Part shown: piece by piece, positions 27,693 through 36,430 of the stretch
How the letters are laid out: each line of letters opens with the position of its first letter
Numbering within the stretch: the stretch's first letter is position 1
DNA from: CAWFKS01 sp963816435
Lineage (GTDB): Bacteria > Pseudomonadota > Alphaproteobacteria > Rhizobiales > Rhizobiaceae
Length of the DNA: 64,000 bases
Assembly: GCA_963816435.1 (NCBI GenBank)
Contig: CAWFKS010000018.1
Location: 248,001-312,000 of the forward strand
Reading direction: 5' to 3'
Program-made: the position numbers and the translations under genes
The notes under the pieces: generated by a model
Told to the model about the DNA's origin: nothing
Database searches by the model: none
What the model saw: the letters and a program-made list of their open reading frames with translations, nothing else

Positions 27693-29331
27693 CCCGTTCT
27701 CCGGCTGTTGTTGTCGTGGCTGGCGCACCGGGCGCGTCGAGGGTTTCGCAAGCCGGGCCGTCGGCCGGCAGCACGACGCGTACCGTGGTGCCCTGCCCCG
27801 GCTCGCTTTCCAGCGTCATTTCTCCGCGGTGAAGCTTGACCAGTCCCTTGACCAAAGCAAGGCCGAGGCCGGTGCCCTCGAACTGGCGCGTCAGATCGTT
27901 CTGCACCTGCACGAACGGCTGGCCGAGGCGGCACAGATCGGCCTCGTCGATGCCGATGCCGGTGTCGCTCACGGTCAGGACCAGCCTGCTGCCGTTGCGC
28001 CATGCCTCGACGGCGACGCGGCCGTTCTCGGGCGTGAACTTGACGGCGTTCGACATCAGGTTGAGCAGGATCTGCTGCACCGCGCGGCGGTCGCACACCA
28101 CCTCGCCGACTTCCGCCGTGACCTGGGTCGTCAGCGTCACCGAGGCGGCTTCGGCCTGCGGCGCCATCATCGAGCGGCACAGCTCCACCGCCTCCGCCAG
28201 CATGAACGGCTCGGGGTGGACGTGATAGGCGCCGGCCTCGATCTTGGAGACGTCGAGGATGGAGTTCACGACCGACAGCAGATGGTGGCCCGATTCCCGG
28301 ATCAGGCCGACATATTCGCGCCGGCGCGCCGCGCCGATCGGGCCGCCGATCTCCTGCAGCATCATGTCGGAAAAGCCGATGATGGTGTTGAGCGGCGTGC
28401 GCAGCTCGTGGCTGACGGCTGCCAGGAACCGGCTCTTGGCGATCTCGCTGCTGGCGACGTTGTCGCGAGCTGCAAGCAGTTCGCCGCGCAGCCTGTCGAG
28501 TTCCGCCGTGTCCCGGGCGATGGCGAAGACGTCGCCGCCGTCGGCATCGCCACCGATCAGTTCCATCTCGAAGCCGCGATAGCCGTCGGCCGGAAGCCCC
28601 GGCTCGCCTGTCGGCAGGCGCAGCCGCAGGGCAAGCTTCTTCGGTCCCCCGCCTGCGCGAACGTCGGAAAGCGCACACATGTAGGAGACGCGATCGCCGA
28701 CATGGACGCGGTCGAGCAGCGGCTTGCCGATCAGCATCTCCGGCAGGATGCCGAAGCATCGTGCGCAATGTTCGGAGGTTTCGACGATCTCGCCGTCAGG
28801 TCCGATCCTCATCACCGCCGCCTCCAGCTGGCGCAGCACCGGCTGGCTGCCGATGGCCGAGCCCGCGCCGGGCGTCTCCTCCTGAAGCTCCCGGCGGCGC
28901 AACCACACCGTCGCCAGGTAGGCGCCGGGCACCAGCCAGGCGGCGAGACCGTAGGCGAGCGAGGTCGCAGGCATCAGCAGCGGGCCGACGATGATCGCCA
29001 GAAGGGCCGCGAGGGCTCCGGCTGCCACGCCGGCGAGCGTGGCCTCCCGGCTGCGCGCGACCCAGCGCGCCTCGACCGCGGGAGCGGCCGCAAGCAGAAG
29101 AAGTGGCGAGCCCGCGCCGCCACCGGCCGCGATCACGAACGCCAGAACCGGCACCGACAGCGCCAGCAGCAGCCCTTCGGTGGCGCGCCGCTTGCCGGTA
29201 ACCGCGACGAGCAGGGCGAGCGCCCAGCCGCCGGCGAACACGGCGCAGGCGAGCGCCAGCACGGTGGCGATCGGAAGCAGGCCGGCCAGCAGCTGCACCA
29301 GCGCGGCGGCTGCGGGAAACGGTGCGGTCAA
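27667..29331 (-). CDS. PAS-domain sensor histidine kinase, DivJ/PdhS-like
   Basis: 554 residues, intact. Several membrane segments in residues 1-150, a PAS-like domain (LEAAVMRIGPDGEIVETSEH, about 170-270), HisKA with H-box SRFLAAVSHELRTPLNTIIG, and HATPase motifs ILLNLMSNAVKFTPENGRVA, VSDTGIGIDEADL and FEGTGLGLALVKGLVKLHRG. The ending of the H-box and G2 box resembles the DivJ/PleC/PdhS cell-cycle kinases that act on DivK. DivJ orthology is likely from topology but not proven. Coupled to the peptidoglycan-binding gene. Confidence 0.85.
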   Translation of the reverse strand: MTAPFPAAAALVQLLAGLLPIATVLALACAVFAGGWALALLVAVTGKRRATEGLLLALSVPVLAFVIAAGGGAGSPLLLLAAAPAVEARWVARSREATLAGVAAGALAALLAIIVGPLLMPATSLAYGLAAWLVPGAYLATVWLRRRELQEETPGAGSAIGSQPVLRQLEAAVMRIGPDGEIVETSEHCARCFGILPEMLIGKPLLDRVHVGDRVSYMCALSDVRAGGGPKKLALRLRLPTGEPGLPADGYRGFEMELIGGDADGGDVFAIARDTAELDRLRGELLAARDNVASSEIAKSRFLAAVSHELRTPLNTIIGFSDMMLQEIGGPIGAARRREYVGLIRESGHHLLSVVNSILDVSKIEAGAYHVHPEPFMLAEAVELCRSMMAPQAEAASVTLTTQVTAEVGEVVCDRRAVQQILLNLMSNAVKFTPENGRVAVEAWRNGSRLVLTVSDTGIGIDEADLCRLGQPFVQVQNDLTRQFEGTGLGLALVKGLVKLHRGEMTLESEPGQGTTVRVVLPADGPACETLDAPGAPATTTTAGERDEKIRRSA

Positions 29332-29953
29332 GCGCCAGGCCGATCAGCCTGCGATGGCCGGTCCGCTCGTCGTTGGAAACGGCACTCGGGTGAACCAGCC
29401 GCTCGCAGCCGGCTATCAAACCCGCAGTCCATTCGCCGGTTCGGGCCGTAGGAGAACTCACGTCAACGCACTCACACTCGGGGGCGCGGCGGCCGGAAGA
29501 CGACGCTGCGTCCTGGCCCTCTCGACGGGCCGGTTTCTTTGAGTCCGAAACTCGCACCCACCGTTTAAGGAATGGATAAATCGTGGCCCCGGCATGCCCG
29601 CCGAGGTCTCATTTCGGACGATTGCGGCGCCGTGGCGGGGCGGTTTTGCCGGCATGGTAAACAGAGGGTAAGGCAAACGGCACTTCGGCGATCGGCGCGC
29701 GAAACGCGTCGCGGGAAGCCGGATTTTCCGAATTTTTCCGCAATTTCAGGCACTTGGGTGGTCAACGGGAGCTTGCGCGGAATGGTTGACCTTTCGTCAA
29801 GTTCGCCTCGAATGCGATTAGCTAAAATGCGAATCGAATTTGCCGCGAATGCCGAGGGCCGGATCAAGCCGGTTTTTGCGGCACCTGATCCATGCTGCGC
29901 GCGTTTGGGGGACGGCGCCGGCATTTCGGCGTCGTGGACAATGCGAGGTCGAC
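29332..29953. other. 622-base divergent intergenic region
   Basis: Between the kinase (minus) and the DUF5330 gene (plus). No convincing gene. It must hold both promoters. A clear inverted repeat TTGAC-CTTTC-GTCAA lies at 29786-29800, and an A/T-rich stretch with GATTAGCTAAAATGCG at 29816-29831 is a possible -10 region for the rightward gene. No full CtrA-type TTAA-N7-TTAA box was seen. Confidence 0.5.
29786..29800. promoter_or_regulatory. inverted repeat TTGAC-N5-GTCAA, candidate regulator site
   Basis: Perfect 5-base arms with a 5-base spacer, about 155 bases upstream of the DUF5330 start. The left arm also reads as a -35 box (TTGACC). A GTCAAC half site lies at 29761. No regulator can be named. 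Confidence 0.35.
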
Positions 29954-30274
29954 ATGTTCTTTCTCATCCGCGCGGCTTTCTGGTTGTCGCTGGTGCTTCT
30001 GGTCATCCCGTTCGGCGTGAGCCAGGGGAGCGGCTCGAATTCCGTCGGGCCGGTGCAGGCGCTGTCTGCGGCCCGCGAGGCGGTCGGCGACATCGCCGGA
30101 ATGTGCGAGCGCAAGCCCGACGTCTGCGAGACCGGCCGCTCGGCCTTCCACACGATCGGCGTGCGCGCCCGCGAAGGCGCCAAGCTCGCCTACCAGTATC
30201 TCGACGAGAAGCTGGGCGAGGAGCCGGCGGGCGACGCCGGCATGGCGACCGGCAGCATCCCGGCCGCCGACTGA
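29954..30274 (+). CDS. DUF5330 family membrane-anchored protein
   Basis: 106 residues, intact. N-terminal signal anchor (MFFLIRAAFWLSLVLLVIPF), then VQALSAAREAVGDIAGMCER and KPDVCETGRSAFHTIGVRAR with two conserved cysteines. This is the DUF5330 pattern, found next to sufE in Hyphomicrobiales. Probably periplasmic; function unknown. Ends 63 bases before the sufE start. Confidence 0.82.
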   Translation: MFFLIRAAFWLSLVLLVIPFGVSQGSGSNSVGPVQALSAAREAVGDIAGMCERKPDVCETGRSAFHTIGVRAREGAKLAYQYLDEKLGEEPAGDAGMATGSIPAAD

Positions 30275-30337
30275 GCAGCCCACCGGTCAGCCGGTTTACC
30301 GGGTGACGTGACGCGCATTGGCCCCTATATCGGGGGC

Positions 30338-30772
30338 ATGACGACGATCGACACCATCCATGAGGATTTCGCGCTGCTCGACGACTGGGAGGAGCGCTAC
30401 CGCTACGTGATCGAGCTGGGCGGCGACCTCCCGCCCTACCCCGAGGACGCCCGCGACGACGCCCACAAGGTGCAGGGTTGCGTCAGCCAGGTCTGGCTCC
30501 TGAGCCAGCGCGAAGACGGTGACGATCCGGTCCTGACATTCGCCGGCGATTCCGATGCCCACATCGTGCGCGGGCTGGTGGCGATCATGCTGGCGCTCTA
30601 TTCGGGCCGTCACGCCAGCGAGATTCTCGAAATCGACGCAGAGGACACGTTGCGCACGCTCGGCCTCGACGAGCACCTGACGCCGCAGCGCGCCAACGGC
30701 CTGCGCGCCATGATCAAGCGCATCCGCTCCGAGGCCGAGAAGGCGCTGTCGCCGGCGCATCAGCCAGGCTGA
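30338..30772 (+). CDS. sufE: SufE family sulfur acceptor protein
   Basis: 144 residues from the ATG at 30338; ten codons upstream are open but not family-like. SufE accepts persulfide sulfur from the SufS cysteine desulfurase for Fe-S cluster assembly. The acceptor cysteine is C48 in AHKVQGCVSQVWLL, and the C-terminal part has the family's LGLDEHLTPQRANGLRAMIK. Its 3' end overlaps the convergent DUF6456 gene by 13 bases. Confidence 0.92.
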   Translation: MTTIDTIHEDFALLDDWEERYRYVIELGGDLPPYPEDARDDAHKVQGCVSQVWLLSQREDGDDPVLTFAGDSDAHIVRGLVAIMLALYSGRHASEILEIDAEDTLRTLGLDEHLTPQRANGLRAMIKRIRSEAEKALSPAHQPG

Positions 30773-31599
30773 ACGCCGCCGATGCGCGGCCGGTAGTTCT
30801 CCGCACCCCAATGGAGAATGCTGCCCGAACGCGGGCCGGTCCGCTCCGGCTCGTAGTGGCGGGCGAGCGCGGCGAGTGCGGTCTTCAGCACCACCTTCGC
30901 CGATCGCTGCGGCCATCCGCGTTCCATCTCCACCTGCTCCAGCCCCTTCAGGAAGCAGCAGACGTCGACCAGAACGCCCGAGAGTTCCGGGCCGACGGCC
31001 GCCAGCGCGTGGTCGACCCGCTGTCGCGCCGCAAGCGCGGCGTCCGTCAGTTCGGCCATGCCGCCGGCGCCGCCGTCGCGCCTTCCCGAAGCCACCGCCG
31101 CCTGCCAGTTGGCGCCGAGCCGCGGCACCAGCCGTCCGCGCGTGTAGTCGCTGCGCAGCCGCTCGCCGGCGCGTAGCTCGCGACCGTCGAGAAATGCCCG
31201 GCCCTTGCGGTCCTTGCGGGCGGCGATCGCCGTCAGCGGCGATTCCGACAGGTCGAGCTCCACCGCCTGCCGGATGCCCTCGACCTCCATCGTCTTGTGC
31301 ACGCGCTCCTGGTGCTGGGCGCGAAACCCGTCGGCCGGGTCATCGCCGCGCACCGCCAGGGCGTGTCCGCTGGCCGAAAGCGCCAGCCGGTCGCCCTGCC
31401 GCTCGACCAGTCCGCGCCGCGCCGCTTCTTCGAGTGCCGGCCGCCTGACCGAAACCGTGCCGCGTTCGCCGCCCTGCAGCAGCAGCGCGTCGGTCCGCGC
31501 CGCCCGGCCGAGCGTCGCCTCGCCGTGGCGGAGAAACCGCAGCAGCCGCGCCAGGTCCTTCGCTGTCCCCGCCTTGTCGTCCTGCGTGCTCGACATCAT
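30760..31599 (-). CDS. DUF6456 domain protein
   Basis: 279 residues from the ATG at 31599 (MMSSTQDDKAGTAKDLARLL); the second ATG at 31596 is equally possible. N-terminal winged-helix-like part (LLLQGGERGTVSVRRPALEE) and C-terminal DUF6456 domain: LRSDYTRGRLVPRLGANWQA, QRVDHALAAVGPELSGVLVD and VEMERGWPQRSAKVVLKTAL. The frame runs without a stop into the upstream DnaA-C-like gene, but a neighbouring frame supplies a TGA overlapping this ATG. Conserved rhizobial gene, probably a DNA-associated regulator. Confidence 0.8.
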   Translation of the reverse strand: MMSSTQDDKAGTAKDLARLLRFLRHGEATLGRAARTDALLLQGGERGTVSVRRPALEEAARRGLVERQGDRLALSASGHALAVRGDDPADGFRAQHQERVHKTMEVEGIRQAVELDLSESPLTAIAARKDRKGRAFLDGRELRAGERLRSDYTRGRLVPRLGANWQAAVASGRRDGGAGGMAELTDAALAARQRVDHALAAVGPELSGVLVDVCCFLKGLEQVEMERGWPQRSAKVVLKTALAALARHYEPERTGPRSGSILHWGAENYRPRIGGVQPG

Positions 31600-32025
31600 C
31601 AGCGGCGGCGCTCCCTCAGCGCCACCGACGACACCCGCTCGGTGATCGGCGATCAGCCGGTCGAATTCCTCGTCGTCGCGCAGATCCTCGATCAGGTGAC
31701 AGGCGTGCATGACCGTGGTGCGGTCGCGCCCGAAGCCGCGGCCGATGTCGATCATGCGCAACCCCAGTGCGACGTGACAGACATACATCGCCACCTGGCG
31801 AGCGCGCGCCACGTCGTTGGCGCCCCTGCCCGGCTGCCGCATCTCGCGCCCGCAAGTTCCGAACAGCGCCGAGACGATGTCGACGACGCAGTCGCAGAGC
31901 TCGACCGCGCGATCCTGCCGCAGACGACTCTCCGGCGACGTCGCCGGACCGGGCGGCGACCATGTCGGAGTGGCCGGATCGGGCGGCGTTTCATCGTCGT
32001 TTCGGCGCGGGATCGAGGATGGCAC
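31599..32025 (-). CDS. DnaA C-terminal-domain-like helix-turn-helix protein, one frameshift
   Basis: About 142 residues. The region ARARQVAMYVCHVALGLRMI, DIGRGFGRDRTTVMHACHLI is a DnaA domain IV-type DNA-binding fold without the ATPase domain. In the raw frame it fuses to DUF6456; shifting one base near 31640 gives ITERVSSVALRERRR and a TGA overlapping the next ATG (TGATG). That is the natural two-gene arrangement in relatives. Start MPSSIPRRNDDETPPDPATP at 32025. Confidence 0.78.
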
Positions 32026-32235
32026 TGCGGGCTTCCCTGGCTGATATAGGAACTTATTCCTTATATCGCACAGCCGGCAGTTGTGAACAAATCAAGAACT
32101 GTTTGGCGAGACCAATTCTTGCAAGCGCCTGATTCTCCTGCGTCTTTTCTGATTCAGTCCCGAAACGAGGGCGTTTTCTATCCCCGCCCTCCACGGCGCG
32201 ACGACACTTACGCCTCCACATGAAAGGACGGGTCA

Positions 32236-32574
32236 ATGAGCGGGTTTTCGCGGCGCGAGGCGCAGGAATTCAAGGCACGCAAGCAGGAAGAGCTGGCCGA
32301 GGCGCGCCAGACGGCGGCCTTCTTCCTGGCGACGGGAATAGATCTTTCAGCCGCACTGGCGGCTACGCCGGAGCGGCGCAAGGAAATCCTGCGCAAGGTC
32401 GAGCGCCTGCTCGAGCGCGAAAGGCTGAAGGGTTTGAAGCGGCACTGGTCCTACGACCTCAACCGCCACATCGCGCTCAGCCAGGCCTGGCGCCAGCTGA
32501 CGCGGCACCAAGCGGCCGCAACTCGGTTCGCGGCCGCCGAAACGAAAGCGGCGCCCGGAGGCGCCGCATCGTGA
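32236..32574 (+). CDS. conserved hypothetical cytoplasmic protein
   Basis: 112 residues, intact. Highly charged helical protein (SRREAQEFKARKQEELAEAR, LRKVERLLERERLKGLKRHW) followed by YDLNRHIALSQAWRQLTRHQ. No membrane segment or known domain. The last codons contain a perfect 8-base inverted repeat GCGGCGCC-CGGA-GGCGCCGC (32548-32567) that may act as a terminator stem, although no T tract follows. Confidence 0.7.
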   Translation: MSGFSRREAQEFKARKQEELAEARQTAAFFLATGIDLSAALAATPERRKEILRKVERLLERERLKGLKRHWSYDLNRHIALSQAWRQLTRHQAAATRFAAAETKAAPGGAAS

Positions 32575-32610
32575 AACCCGCAATCGCGAATTGTCGGGAT
32601 AGGAGGTCGT

Positions 32611-33033
32611 CTAGCGCTTGCGCTTGCGGCCCAGGCCCATGTCCTTGGCGAGCTTGGAGCGGGCTGCCGCGTAGCTCGGGGCGACCATCGGATAGTTGGG
32701 ATCGAGGCCCCACTTCTCGCGATACTGCTCGGGCGTCAGGCCGTAGTGGGTCATCAGGTGACGCTTGAGCGACTTGAACTTCTTTCCGTCCTCGAGACAG
32801 ACGATGTAGTCGTCGTGGACCGACTTCTTCGGGTTGACTGCAGGTTTCGGCTTGTCTGCAGGGGCCTGTTCGGCAGCACCACCGACACGGCCGAGTGCGC
32901 TGTGCACATCGGCGATCAGGTTGGAAAGCTCTCCGACCGGAACCGGGTTGTTGCTGACATAGGCGGCCACAACATCGGCGGTGAGTTCGATCAGCGCATC
33001 CTGGCTTCTCGAAGTGATCTCTGCGGTATCCAT
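32611..33033 (-). CDS. mucR: MucR/Ros family zinc-finger transcriptional regulator
   Basis: 140 residues, intact. Prokaryotic Ros-type zinc finger with ligands C79, D82, H92 and H96 in IVCLEDGKKFKSLKRHLMTH, then YGLTPEQYREKWGLDPNYPM and a basic tail GRKRKR. The C-x2-D-x9-H-x3-H variant is known in MucR proteins. MucR silences many genes at A/T-rich targets in rhizobia and Brucella, including exopolysaccharide and cell-cycle genes, and usually represses itself. Confidence 0.93.
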   Translation of the reverse strand: MDTAEITSRSQDALIELTADVVAAYVSNNPVPVGELSNLIADVHSALGRVGGAAEQAPADKPKPAVNPKKSVHDDYIVCLEDGKKFKSLKRHLMTHYGLTPEQYREKWGLDPNYPMVAPSYAAARSKLAKDMGLGRKRKR

Positions 33034-33318
33034 TCGTTTTTGTCCCAGATTGTATGCCTTCGAATTATCGCGGAACGCTCACTGGCTCGTAAGACGCGGC
33101 AAATCTGCCACTCCGCGATTCATGTCGAGCACATATAGGATATTGCTGATGATTCAAGTAAAAACTATTTGGCGCCTTACTTGAGCGCTTCTTTCCCTAA
33201 AATTCGGCGTCGCTCAAAAATGAAAGTAGATCGTCCGCGATATTTACAACCTGCAGGTGCGCCCGGCCGGCGGTTTCAAGTTGACGATACGTCATCTAAA
33301 CTTGGAAATATTCGGCGA
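33034..33318. promoter_or_regulatory. A/T-rich upstream region of mucR
   Basis: 285 bases, distinctly A/T-rich (for example AAGTAAAAACTATTTGGCGC at about 33153 and CTAAAATTCGG near 33196). It contains TGACGATACGTCA at about 33282, an imperfect palindrome. A/T-rich leaders with T-A steps are the known kind of target for MucR autoregulation. No open frame of note. Confidence 0.45.
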
Positions 33319-33670
33319 TTAAACCGATTCAGAGTTGTTCGCCCGCGGCATATCGTCCATCACCGAACGATCCCATAACCGGTAGCCCGCCGAATAGGCG
33401 GCTTTCGCCAGCAGATGGGCCGAAATCGGGGCCGTGAGCATGAAGAACACGACGCCCGCGATCGCGCGCGTGGCGGTTGCAAGATCGTCGGCAAACACGG
33501 CAAGCGCGATCATCATGGCGCCCGATCCCACGGTGCCGGCCTTGGAGGCGGCATGCATGCGCGAATAGACATCGGGCAGCCGCAGCACCCCGATCGCGGC
33601 AACTCACCGCGAACAAGGATCCCACGACCAGAAGAGATCCGGCGAGATAGTTCTGGATCGTTTCGATCAT
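33319..33670 (-). CDS. mnhG: Mrp antiporter subunit G, one frameshift
   Basis: About 117 residues. MIETIQNYLAGSLLVVGSLF at 33670; after a shift near 33600 it continues MLRLPDVYSRMHAASKAGTV and AIAGVVFFMLTAPISAHLLA, the MnhG/PhaG signature with three membrane segments. The ATG overlaps the subunit F stop (ATGA). Last gene of the operon; small integral membrane subunit needed for complex stability. Confidence 0.87.
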
Positions 33671-34006
33671 TCTTCTTCCTCCGGATAGTCTTCCATGTCT
33701 TCGTCCGCGTCGAGATCGCCGTCGCCCTGGCCGTGCGTCAAAACGAAGCGGGCGAAGGCGACGGTGGCCAGGAAGCCGACGAGGCCGAGCGCGATGGCGA
33801 TGTCGAGATAGAGCGTGTGGCCGGTGCGGATGCCGACCACGGCGATGAAGCCGATGGCGGTCGCCACCAGCACGTCGAGCCCGAGAATGCGGTCCGGCAG
33901 GGTCGGGCCGATGATCGACGCGCAACACGTTGAGCAGGAAGGCGATGCTGAGCAGCGCCAGCGCGATGATCTCGGCGACCTGCAGGAAGCCCGCGCCGCC
34001 GCTCAC
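33667..34006 (-). CDS. mnhF: Mrp antiporter subunit F, one frameshift
   Basis: About 113 residues with three membrane segments. A GTG start at 34006 overlaps the subunit E stop (GTGA): SGGAGFLQVAEIIALALLSI, then after a shift near 33915 LVATAIGFIAVVGIRTGHTL and IAIALGLVGFLATVAFARFV. The C-terminus is an acidic tail (DLDADEDMEDYPEEEE), longer than in many relatives. Confidence 0.87.
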
Positions 34007-34477
34007 CGGAACGCCTCCATGATCTTGCGCTCGAAGCCCTCGGCGATGTCGCGGCGCGTCTCGTCGGGATCGGAGCAGTCGATGGCGTGAACGTAGAGGA
34101 CCTGGCGATCCTCCGAAACGTCGACCGACAGCGTGCCCGGCGTCAGCGTGATGAGGTTGGCAAGAAGCGTGATCTCGAAATCCCGATCGACCTTCAAGCG
34201 GATAGGCGAAGATGCCGGGCTTCAGGTCCATCTTCGGCGACAGCACCAGGACGGCGACCTTCCAGGCCGACAGAAGCAGCTCGTAGACGAACAGCAGGCC
34301 CAGCGACAGCACGCGCCACGACCGCGTCAGGTAGCCGACGGAGCCGACCTGCTCGCGGATCATGTAGAGCGCGCCGGCGCCCAGCACGAAGCCGAACAGC
34401 AGGTTGGCGAGCGTGAAATTGCCCGTCATCGCCGCCCAGGCAAGCGCCAGCAGGATGTTGAACAGGAACAGCGTCAT
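34003..34477 (-). CDS. mnhE: Mrp antiporter subunit E, one frameshift
   Basis: About 158 residues. MTLFLFNILLALAWAAMTGN at 34477, overlapping the subunit D stop (ATGA); MIREQVGSVGYLTRSWRVLS; after a shift near 34197 DFEITLLANLITLTPGTLSV and VLYVHAIDCSDPDETRRDIA. The N-ANLITLTPGTLSVDV stretch is the MnhE hallmark. Confidence 0.88.
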
Positions 34478-36045
34478 TCCACCGCTCCTCGCGGGAACAC
34501 GTGCCCGACATAGCCCGAAACGTCGACGAGGCCCATCGCCGCGCCGTTGGCCAACTTGATGACCGGCTCGGGATAAACGCCGAGGATCAGGATCGGAACG
34601 CACAGCAGCACCAGCGCGGCGCGGCTGACGCCCGGCACCGTTGCGACTTCGCGGATCTCGGCCGGCTCGTCGTCGGCGGGCCCGTCGCGCCAGAAGGCCA
34701 GCGCGAAGACGCGGCCGAGCGCCAGCACCGTGAGGAAGCTGCTGACCAGGATGGCGGCGGCAAGCCACCACGCACCGGCGTCGAGCGAGGCGCGGACCAG
34801 CATGACCTTCGGCCACAGGCCCGAGCCGGGCGGCAGGCCGCCGATCGCCAGCACCAGCAGCAGCGCCATGGCCGTGAGCAGCGGCAGCGGCCTGTAGAGG
34901 CCGAACAATCGGTCCAGCGAATAGCTGCCGCCGGCCGCGTTCATCGCGCCGGCCAGCAGATAGAGCCCGGTAACGGCCAGCATGGAATGGACGGCATAGG
35001 CAACAGTGCCGGCGATGCCCGCCTCGTTGCCGATCGCCAGGCCGGCAAGCATGACGCCGATGCCGGAGATGACGAGGAAGCCGAGCAGGCGGCGAATGTC
35101 GGTCTGCGCCAGCGCGCCCATGACGCCGAGGATCATCGTCAGTCCGGCTACCCAGGCGATGACGCCGGACAGCATGGCGCGTTCGGGCGGGAACAGCATG
35201 ACCAGGCTTCTGAGCAAGGCGTAGACGCCGACCTTGGTCAGCAGGCCGCCGAACAGTGCGCCGGTGACGATGCGCGGCGTATGGTAGGAGGCCGGCAGCC
35301 AGAAGTTCAGCGGGAAGGCGGCGGCCTTCATGCCGAAGGCGACGAGGTAGAGCACGGCGATCGTCGTCAGCGGCCCGGTGTCGCGCAGCCCGGCCGCCTT
35401 GCGGGCGATGTCGGCCATGTTGAGCGTGCCGAACGTGCCGTAGACATAGCCGGTCGCCACGAGAAACAGCGTCGTCGCCACCAGGTTCAGCACGGCGTAT
35501 TTGGTCGCGCCGTCGATCTGCCGCCGCTCCGAGCCGAGCACCAGCAGGCCGAAGGACGAGATCAGGAAGACCTCGAACCAGACGTAGAGATTGAAGATGT
35601 CGCCGGTGAGGAATGCGCCGCCCAGCCCCGCCATCATCAGCAGAAGGAACGGATAGAAGCCGTAGCGGCGGCCCGCCTTGTTGATGTCGCGCACCGAATA
35701 GATCGCGGCGGCGAAGGCGACGAAGCAGCCGGCCGTGTTGAAGGTGACGCCCAGCAGATCGGCCGCGAACGCGATGCCGAAGGGCGGCAGCCAGCGGCCC
35801 ATGGTCATCACCAGCGGGCCGGACACCACGACCTGCGCCATAAGCGCGATGTCGACGACGAGCAGCAGCCCCAGCCCCGCGACCGCCGTCCACGCCTGGG
35901 TGGTCGTGCGGTGGCGGATCATCAACAGGACGGCGCCGATCAGCATCGGCAGCACGACGGGCGCGATCACCAGCCAGTCCGCGTAGGGCGTCGGGCCGGT
36001 GATTATCGCGTCGGAAAAGACTTTCGCCTGGTCGCCTACCGCCAT
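34474..36045 (-). CDS. mnhD: Mrp antiporter subunit D
   Basis: 523 residues, intact, with about 14 membrane segments. Proton-translocating antiporter-like subunit related to complex I NuoM/NuoN: LTGDIFNLYVWFEVFLISSF with the conserved glutamate, FGMKAAAFPLNFWLPASYHT with the conserved lysine, and AIGNEAGIAGTVAYAVHSML. With subunit A it should carry the ion-exchange activity. Seven bases separate it from subunit C. Confidence 0.93.
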   Translation of the reverse strand: MAVGDQAKVFSDAIITGPTPYADWLVIAPVVLPMLIGAVLLMIRHRTTTQAWTAVAGLGLLLVVDIALMAQVVVSGPLVMTMGRWLPPFGIAFAADLLGVTFNTAGCFVAFAAAIYSVRDINKAGRRYGFYPFLLLMMAGLGGAFLTGDIFNLYVWFEVFLISSFGLLVLGSERRQIDGATKYAVLNLVATTLFLVATGYVYGTFGTLNMADIARKAAGLRDTGPLTTIAVLYLVAFGMKAAAFPLNFWLPASYHTPRIVTGALFGGLLTKVGVYALLRSLVMLFPPERAMLSGVIAWVAGLTMILGVMGALAQTDIRRLLGFLVISGIGVMLAGLAIGNEAGIAGTVAYAVHSMLAVTGLYLLAGAMNAAGGSYSLDRLFGLYRPLPLLTAMALLLVLAIGGLPPGSGLWPKVMLVRASLDAGAWWLAAAILVSSFLTVLALGRVFALAFWRDGPADDEPAEIREVATVPGVSRAALVLLCVPILILGVYPEPVIKLANGAAMGLVDVSGYVGHVFPRGAVE

Positions 36046-36052
36046 GAAATCC

Positions 36053-36430
36053 TCAATATCCCATCGGCGGCAGGCCCTCGCCGCGCGGCTCGGCGATGCG
36101 CATCTCGTCGGTGTCGTCGGTGCCGAGTTCCTGATAGGCGCGGTAGGCGAGCACGAGCAGGAAGGCGAACAGCGAGAACGAGATCACGATCGCCGTCAGC
36201 ACCAGCGCCTGCGGCAGCGGGTTCGCGGTCGCCACCTCCGGGACCGAATGGCCGTCCGGAATGATCGGCGGCACCTCGCGCGTCAGGCGGCCTGCCGTGA
36301 ACAGCAGAAGGTTGACGCCGTTGGACAGCACCACCGTGCCGAGCAGGATGCGGATGATGTGCCGGGACAGCATCAGGTAGACGGCGACGGCGAAGAACAC
36401 GCCGACCAGGGCGGAGACGGCGGTTTCCAT
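36053..36430 (-). CDS. mnhC: Mrp antiporter subunit C
   Basis: 125 residues, intact; a NuoK homologue with three membrane segments (ALVGVFFAVAVYLMLSRHII, ILLGTVVLSNGVNLLLFTAG, ALVLTAIVISFSLFAFLLVL). The ATG at 36430 overlaps the subunit B stop (TGATG). Confidence 0.92.
   Translation of the reverse strand: METAVSALVGVFFAVAVYLMLSRHIIRILLGTVVLSNGVNLLLFTAGRLTREVPPIIPDGHSVPEVATANPLPQALVLTAIVISFSLFAFLLVLAYRAYQELGTDDTDEMRIAEPRGEGLPPMGY

Noticed and set aside
27571..29451. long plus-strand frames opposite the kinase, and similar ones opposite the Mrp operon and mutB
   Set aside because: Typical high-GC antisense open frames; all conserved motifs are on the other strand.
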